NCBI GenBank assembly: GCA_019090615.1
Contig: JAHRVQ010000015.1
Coordinates: 1-64,000, forward strand
Length of the DNA stretch: 64,000 nucleotides
DNA from: Pseudomonadales bacterium
GTDB taxonomy: Bacteria; Pseudomonadota; Gammaproteobacteria; Pseudomonadales; Azotimanducaceae
Reading direction: 5' to 3'
The position numbers and the translations under genes were made by a program. The notes beneath the pieces are model-generated. The model was not told the DNA's origin, made no database searches, and saw nothing but the letters and a program-made list of their open reading frames with translations. How positions within the stretch are numbered: the first letter of the stretch is position 1; each line of letters begins with the position of its first letter. Of the stretch, positions 60,936-64,000 are shown piece after piece.

Positions 60936-61479
60936 AGACTTTGTCGTTGTTTCTGGGCTGATTTTGCTATGTTTCACAAAATCAATAAAGTCTGACCTTT
61001 TCGATTAAGCCACCATAAGCTGACTCGTTTTCGAACCAGTGTTAAACAACCAACGCATTATCACGCTGTTGTCGAATACAGCACTTTTGGTATATTGCGC
61101 GTGCTGCCCTGGTGATTTATATCCCACGTTTTCGGCGTCGCTCCAAAATTGATTCCGAGCTGTTGGGTACGGGAGTTGGCCAGTGGCCTAGCAAAAATTC
61201 TAGAGCCTTATTAGCACGTGACGGATTATGGTAAGGACGAATTTCAGCAATTGGCTTGCCGTGCTTGCAGACAATGGCGGTTACGGCGACATGTGAATTT
61301 TTTGCTGACTTGTCGATTGTCAAATGTCTTTAACGTCTATTTTTGAAAATCAAACGAGACTGACCGCAATGGTCAAAGCCTGGGATGCTTCGATTGTTTT
61401 TTACTCCAGTTGTGCTGTGCCTAGTTTTTACGGCAATGTTTTGCACTAATGTTTTGCACCAATGTTTTGTGCAAGGGTT
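60936..61479. other. Intergenic region with a TA remnant and 13-bp repeats
   Basis: Between the GFA gene and the large oxygenase gene. Contains a Phd-like antitoxin remnant (61117-61323) and, at 61435-61472, AATGTTTTGCACT, AATGTTTTGCACC and AATGTTTTGTGC in tandem. No other gene recognised. Confidence 0.6.
61117..61323 (-). pseudogene. Remnant of a Phd/YefM-type antitoxin
   Basis: The frame contains VAVTAIVCKHGKPIAEIRPYHNP, in which HGKPIAEIRP matches the conserved GKPVAxLxP strand of Phd/YefM antitoxins. The usual N-terminal start and helix are missing: a stop codon (TAA) lies three codons before the first residue, and an upstream KIDVKDI fragment sits in another frame. The C-terminal part is about 30 residues. 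No toxin gene (VapC, RelE or Doc) follows. Probably a frame-shifted remnant; short enough that chance similarity is possible. Confidence 0.35.
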
Positions 61480-63810
61480 TCATGGCCCGTAAAAGGTTAA
61501 TTCATCCATTGCCTCTTGCAGTTGTATTCGATGCTCATGCGCTTGCACGAATAGCTGTTCTGTTTTGGTCAGGTGGAGTTTGTGCGGTGACCCACTCGGT
61601 TCTGTTATATGGGTGACGTGAATAGCCATTGCATTGATGGTCTGATGAATATGCATGCGCCGCCTTTTAGCCAATGGCCAGACCGTGTGTTTTGTGTTTC
61701 TGGATTGCAGAAATGTTGCTAGTATTTCGCAGTCCGTGCAATCGCAGGGCAGGGATTCAGTAATTGACCAGTCGCCTTTCTGCCGTAGCGAGTTGTTGAG
61801 GGCCTTTGTTACTTTATTTTTGACAAAGTCGAATAATAGACGGGATTGTTTTTCAGCCTTTTTACCTGATTTGCTTTGCTGCATTGTAAAACGGTTAATT
61901 TCAATCAAATCGAATAGAGGATGGTCTTGCTTATTAGCGATCAAATGATCAATTGTGTCCTTGAATATCCTGTCATTGGCGGCTAGTACCGCTGCGGATA
62001 TTAGTTCGGTGATACTGGCGATTCTTGTCGATGCCTTGTTTAAATGGTTTGCCCGGCTGCCGTTCTGATCGTGGTGTTGCTGTTTCAATATGCTGAGTTG
62101 TCGTACCATTAACCAATGCGGTATTTCATTTTCTGCGGTCGAGCTATGCGTTAGCCAGCGTTTAATAATAGTAGCTAGTTTGTCCAACGGTTCGCCCCAT
62201 TTTTTAAAGGTTGGTGGTTTTAGCCAGTACTGCATTACTTCTATTAGCCACGGGTTACCATAGGCTTTTTGCAGGCGCACCAGTGCTGGCACGGTTTTAG
62301 GTGACAAGGTATGAACGCCCAATGGATAAAGCAGTGCCTGTGCAAGGTATTGTTCATCAAGTTTTAGTGCTAGCTTTAATATGGGAGAGCTGGCGGTTGA
62401 AATTTCAGCTGAACGATTCGATTTTGACCAATCAGGAATAAGTCGACGAATAATGTCCTGGGCTTGAGGCAGCGTTTCTTTGGTCGCAGCCATTTGTAGT
62501 AGCTCAACTACCATTTTCTCCGGCGCAATCTCCATTAGCGCGATAAATCGGTCCTGTTGGTTCCAGAGGATTATGGCTGCACGGTGATACCAGTGTTCCA
62601 TGGTATTACCCCAGTTCCCCATATAACCTTCATATTCTGACTCGAAGGGGTTAAATTGATCCGTTGCTCGGGTCCAGCAAATCCCTTCGTCATATAACGT
62701 CCATTCAGGCAGGTCAACGTGGCGATTGGTCGCGTCACGCCAATGATTGATGGTGGTGGAGCCGTCAATTAGATCCGTCAAACTGATTTTCGATTCGGTC
62801 TCTACTTTTTCATATTCATCTTCCTCTTGTTCGTCATCGTCCCAGTGTTGCCGTGAATGGTAGCGCCAGTCAGGTTCATCTATATCGCAATGCCACATTT
62901 CCTGGATATCCGCCAGTGTCAGATAAACTTCTAAATCCAGTTCTGCGGCTGAAGCCGATAGTGCAGCGGCGCGTAATCGGTCTATGTCTTTTAGTGTTTG
63001 CCAGGAAAGCCCGGCCGGTGTGTACTGGTAATCCAGCAGGTAGATAAATTTATGGACTCGCCCTGGACGTGCGGTTTTTACGGGCGATATGAAATAGTTG
63101 CCCAGGGCTTCGGTCAATCGTTGCTGGGCATGTGTGTTTGAAGGCGGTGCGACGTGACCGAGTTTTTCTTTAACATTTTTTTTGAGAATCAGATTGTAGA
63201 TTAGCACGACTCGATAGCCCTCTGTTACTGGGCGAACCTCATGATGGCAATCCGCGTAGAAAGCAAAGAAGCTTAATTTATCCTTTGCTGCACGGCTACT
63301 TTGGTAGGTTTTCTTCTCCCCTTGATGATCAACAATTAATGTTCCGCCACGATGGGGTGATGGCAGTGCTACCACCAGCGTTGCCACCATGCCGTCTTTT
63401 TTTTCAGTGTCCTGATGAGGCTGGAAAAACTGGCCCGGTGCGTAGATTAGCATTTCATGTAGTTCTGCTCGCAAACTGTTTTGCTGCGATAACCCCAGCG
63501 CGTTTGTGAGCTGGTTCAGGGTAGGATTGAGTGTTTTGTTCCAGCTACGTTTATCGATCTTGACCTGTGTTTTTGGGATTTTCCAGACATTGCGCACCTC
63601 GCGGTCCAGGTAGGATTTGTCTCGCCAGCCAAATGTTGCCGGTTTGGCCGCCTTGATCATCTGTTTAACCACTGCGGGTTTGAGCGGTAACTTCAATGAA
63701 CCGATGGCTTTTATATTTAAGTTCAGGTTTTCTGTATGGCTTGTTTCCCTGGCTGAGAAAGCGCCCTGTGTTTCAAATTGTTGCAGAATTGTTTTGATTT
63801 TGTCCGGCAT
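61480..63810 (-). CDS. Large 2OG-Fe(II) oxygenase-family protein
   Basis: A 776-aa protein from ATG 63810 (MPDKIK; GAGGTG 5-6 nt upstream, while the upstream in-frame start lacks one). The N-terminal domain (about residues 60-215) is a prolyl-hydroxylase-like 2OG-Fe(II) oxygenase: MLIYAPGQFFQPHQDTEKKDGM with H-x-D, YADCHHEVRPVTEGYRVVLIYNL with the distal His and Arg. The remaining about 560 residues are helical with no recognised domain and have an acidic patch (WDDDEQEEDEYEKVETE). Proteins of this two-part layout are known as uncharacterised. Substrate unknown. Confidence 0.85.
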   Translation of the reverse strand: MPDKIKTILQQFETQGAFSARETSHTENLNLNIKAIGSLKLPLKPAVVKQMIKAAKPATFGWRDKSYLDREVRNVWKIPKTQVKIDKRSWNKTLNPTLNQLTNALGLSQQNSLRAELHEMLIYAPGQFFQPHQDTEKKDGMVATLVVALPSPHRGGTLIVDHQGEKKTYQSSRAAKDKLSFFAFYADCHHEVRPVTEGYRVVLIYNLILKKNVKEKLGHVAPPSNTHAQQRLTEALGNYFISPVKTARPGRVHKFIYLLDYQYTPAGLSWQTLKDIDRLRAAALSASAAELDLEVYLTLADIQEMWHCDIDEPDWRYHSRQHWDDDEQEEDEYEKVETESKISLTDLIDGSTTINHWRDATNRHVDLPEWTLYDEGICWTRATDQFNPFESEYEGYMGNWGNTMEHWYHRAAIILWNQQDRFIALMEIAPEKMVVELLQMAATKETLPQAQDIIRRLIPDWSKSNRSAEISTASSPILKLALKLDEQYLAQALLYPLGVHTLSPKTVPALVRLQKAYGNPWLIEVMQYWLKPPTFKKWGEPLDKLATIIKRWLTHSSTAENEIPHWLMVRQLSILKQQHHDQNGSRANHLNKASTRIASITELISAAVLAANDRIFKDTIDHLIANKQDHPLFDLIEINRFTMQQSKSGKKAEKQSRLLFDFVKNKVTKALNNSLRQKGDWSITESLPCDCTDCEILATFLQSRNTKHTVWPLAKRRRMHIHQTINAMAIHVTHITEPSGSPHKLHLTKTEQLFVQAHEHRIQLQEAMDELTFYGP

Positions 63811-64000
63811 TGCAGCACCTCGCATGCTAAATATTCAAAGGGGTCTGTCTCGAATGATATTTTTCTTCCGGGGTTGGCCCAGCCCAGCCGTTAATAGAAA
63901 GGCGTTCGTCAGGTTGATTGTTGTTGAGGCGTAGCATCCTAATAGGAGGAAAGGGATGCTATACATTTGTCAGGTCCTTTCCAAAGCTGTTGGAGCAGTG
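63811..64000 (+). other. Right-edge region, possible start of a gene cut by the window
   Basis: AGGAGG followed by ATG at about 63956 opens a frame (MLYICQVLSKAVGAV) that runs off the window's end. Only 15 codons are visible, so it cannot be called. The rest shows nothing. Confidence 0.2.

Noticed and set aside
63956-64000. Gene start at the right edge
   Set aside because: A good Shine-Dalgarno and ATG but only 15 codons visible; not enough to call a gene.

Overview
The window looks like chromosomal DNA of a free-living, aerobic gammaproteobacterium of moderate GC content. This is inferred from the gene families and from the many marine-type CoA-dependent catabolic genes; the sequence does not fix the genus. 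No tRNA, rRNA or CRISPR array was recognised. TTG and GTG start codons preceded by good Shine-Dalgarno sequences are common.

1-4.3 kb is a scrap-yard of mobile DNA. Relics of group II introns (two covarying RNA hairpins and a piece of reverse transcriptase) flank a HicAB toxin-antitoxin (TA) pair. A HigBA-type pair, an unknown 157-aa gene and a BrnTA pair follow. These modules are separated by four same-orientation copies of a roughly 300-bp non-coding element with long terminal inverted repeats (MITE-like). Each of the three TA operons has a perfect palindrome at its promoter.

4.3-30.9 kb is a catabolic region: SRPBCC protein, acyl-CoA synthetase, SDR, CaiB/racemase, thioesterase, two enoyl-CoA hydratases, acyl-CoA dehydrogenase, CoA-transferase family protein, three tandem paralogous SDRs and a type I Baeyer-Villiger monooxygenase (BVMO). 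A GST, a TauD-type dioxygenase, two amidohydrolases, two nitronate-monooxygenase-like flavoproteins, an LLM flavoprotein and a further hydratase follow. At 22.4-23.4 kb this is interrupted by a degraded integron integrase gene and a CcdAB pair.

31-44 kb mixes envelope and signalling genes (beta-barrel protein, Tat-type FecR-domain protein, DUF1080 lipoprotein, PstS-like/porin/GGDEF-EAL operon) with a two-subunit Rieske oxygenase, an SMP-30 protein, an SDR, a methyltransferase and a nitroreductase. 44.5-52 kb has a pair of acyl-CoA dehydrogenases, and a second BVMO flanked by AlkB-like and AlkC-like alkylation-repair genes. 53-58 kb carries an ECF sigma factor with a membrane anti-sigma factor fused to a bactofilin-like domain, then a haem-domain hybrid histidine kinase. 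58-61 kb has an alpha/beta hydrolase, a P450 with its own ferredoxin, and a GFA-family protein. The window closes with a large 2OG-Fe(II) oxygenase.

Taken together, hydroxylation (P450, Rieske), alcohol oxidation (SDRs), ring oxygen insertion (two BVMOs), hydrolysis, CoA activation and beta-oxidation would form a route for an alicyclic, terpenoid or steroid-like substrate. That substrate assignment is inference. No dedicated transcription factor for these genes was recognised. Short tandem duplications (9-23 bp units) occur repeatedly in intergenic DNA, often just upstream of genes.
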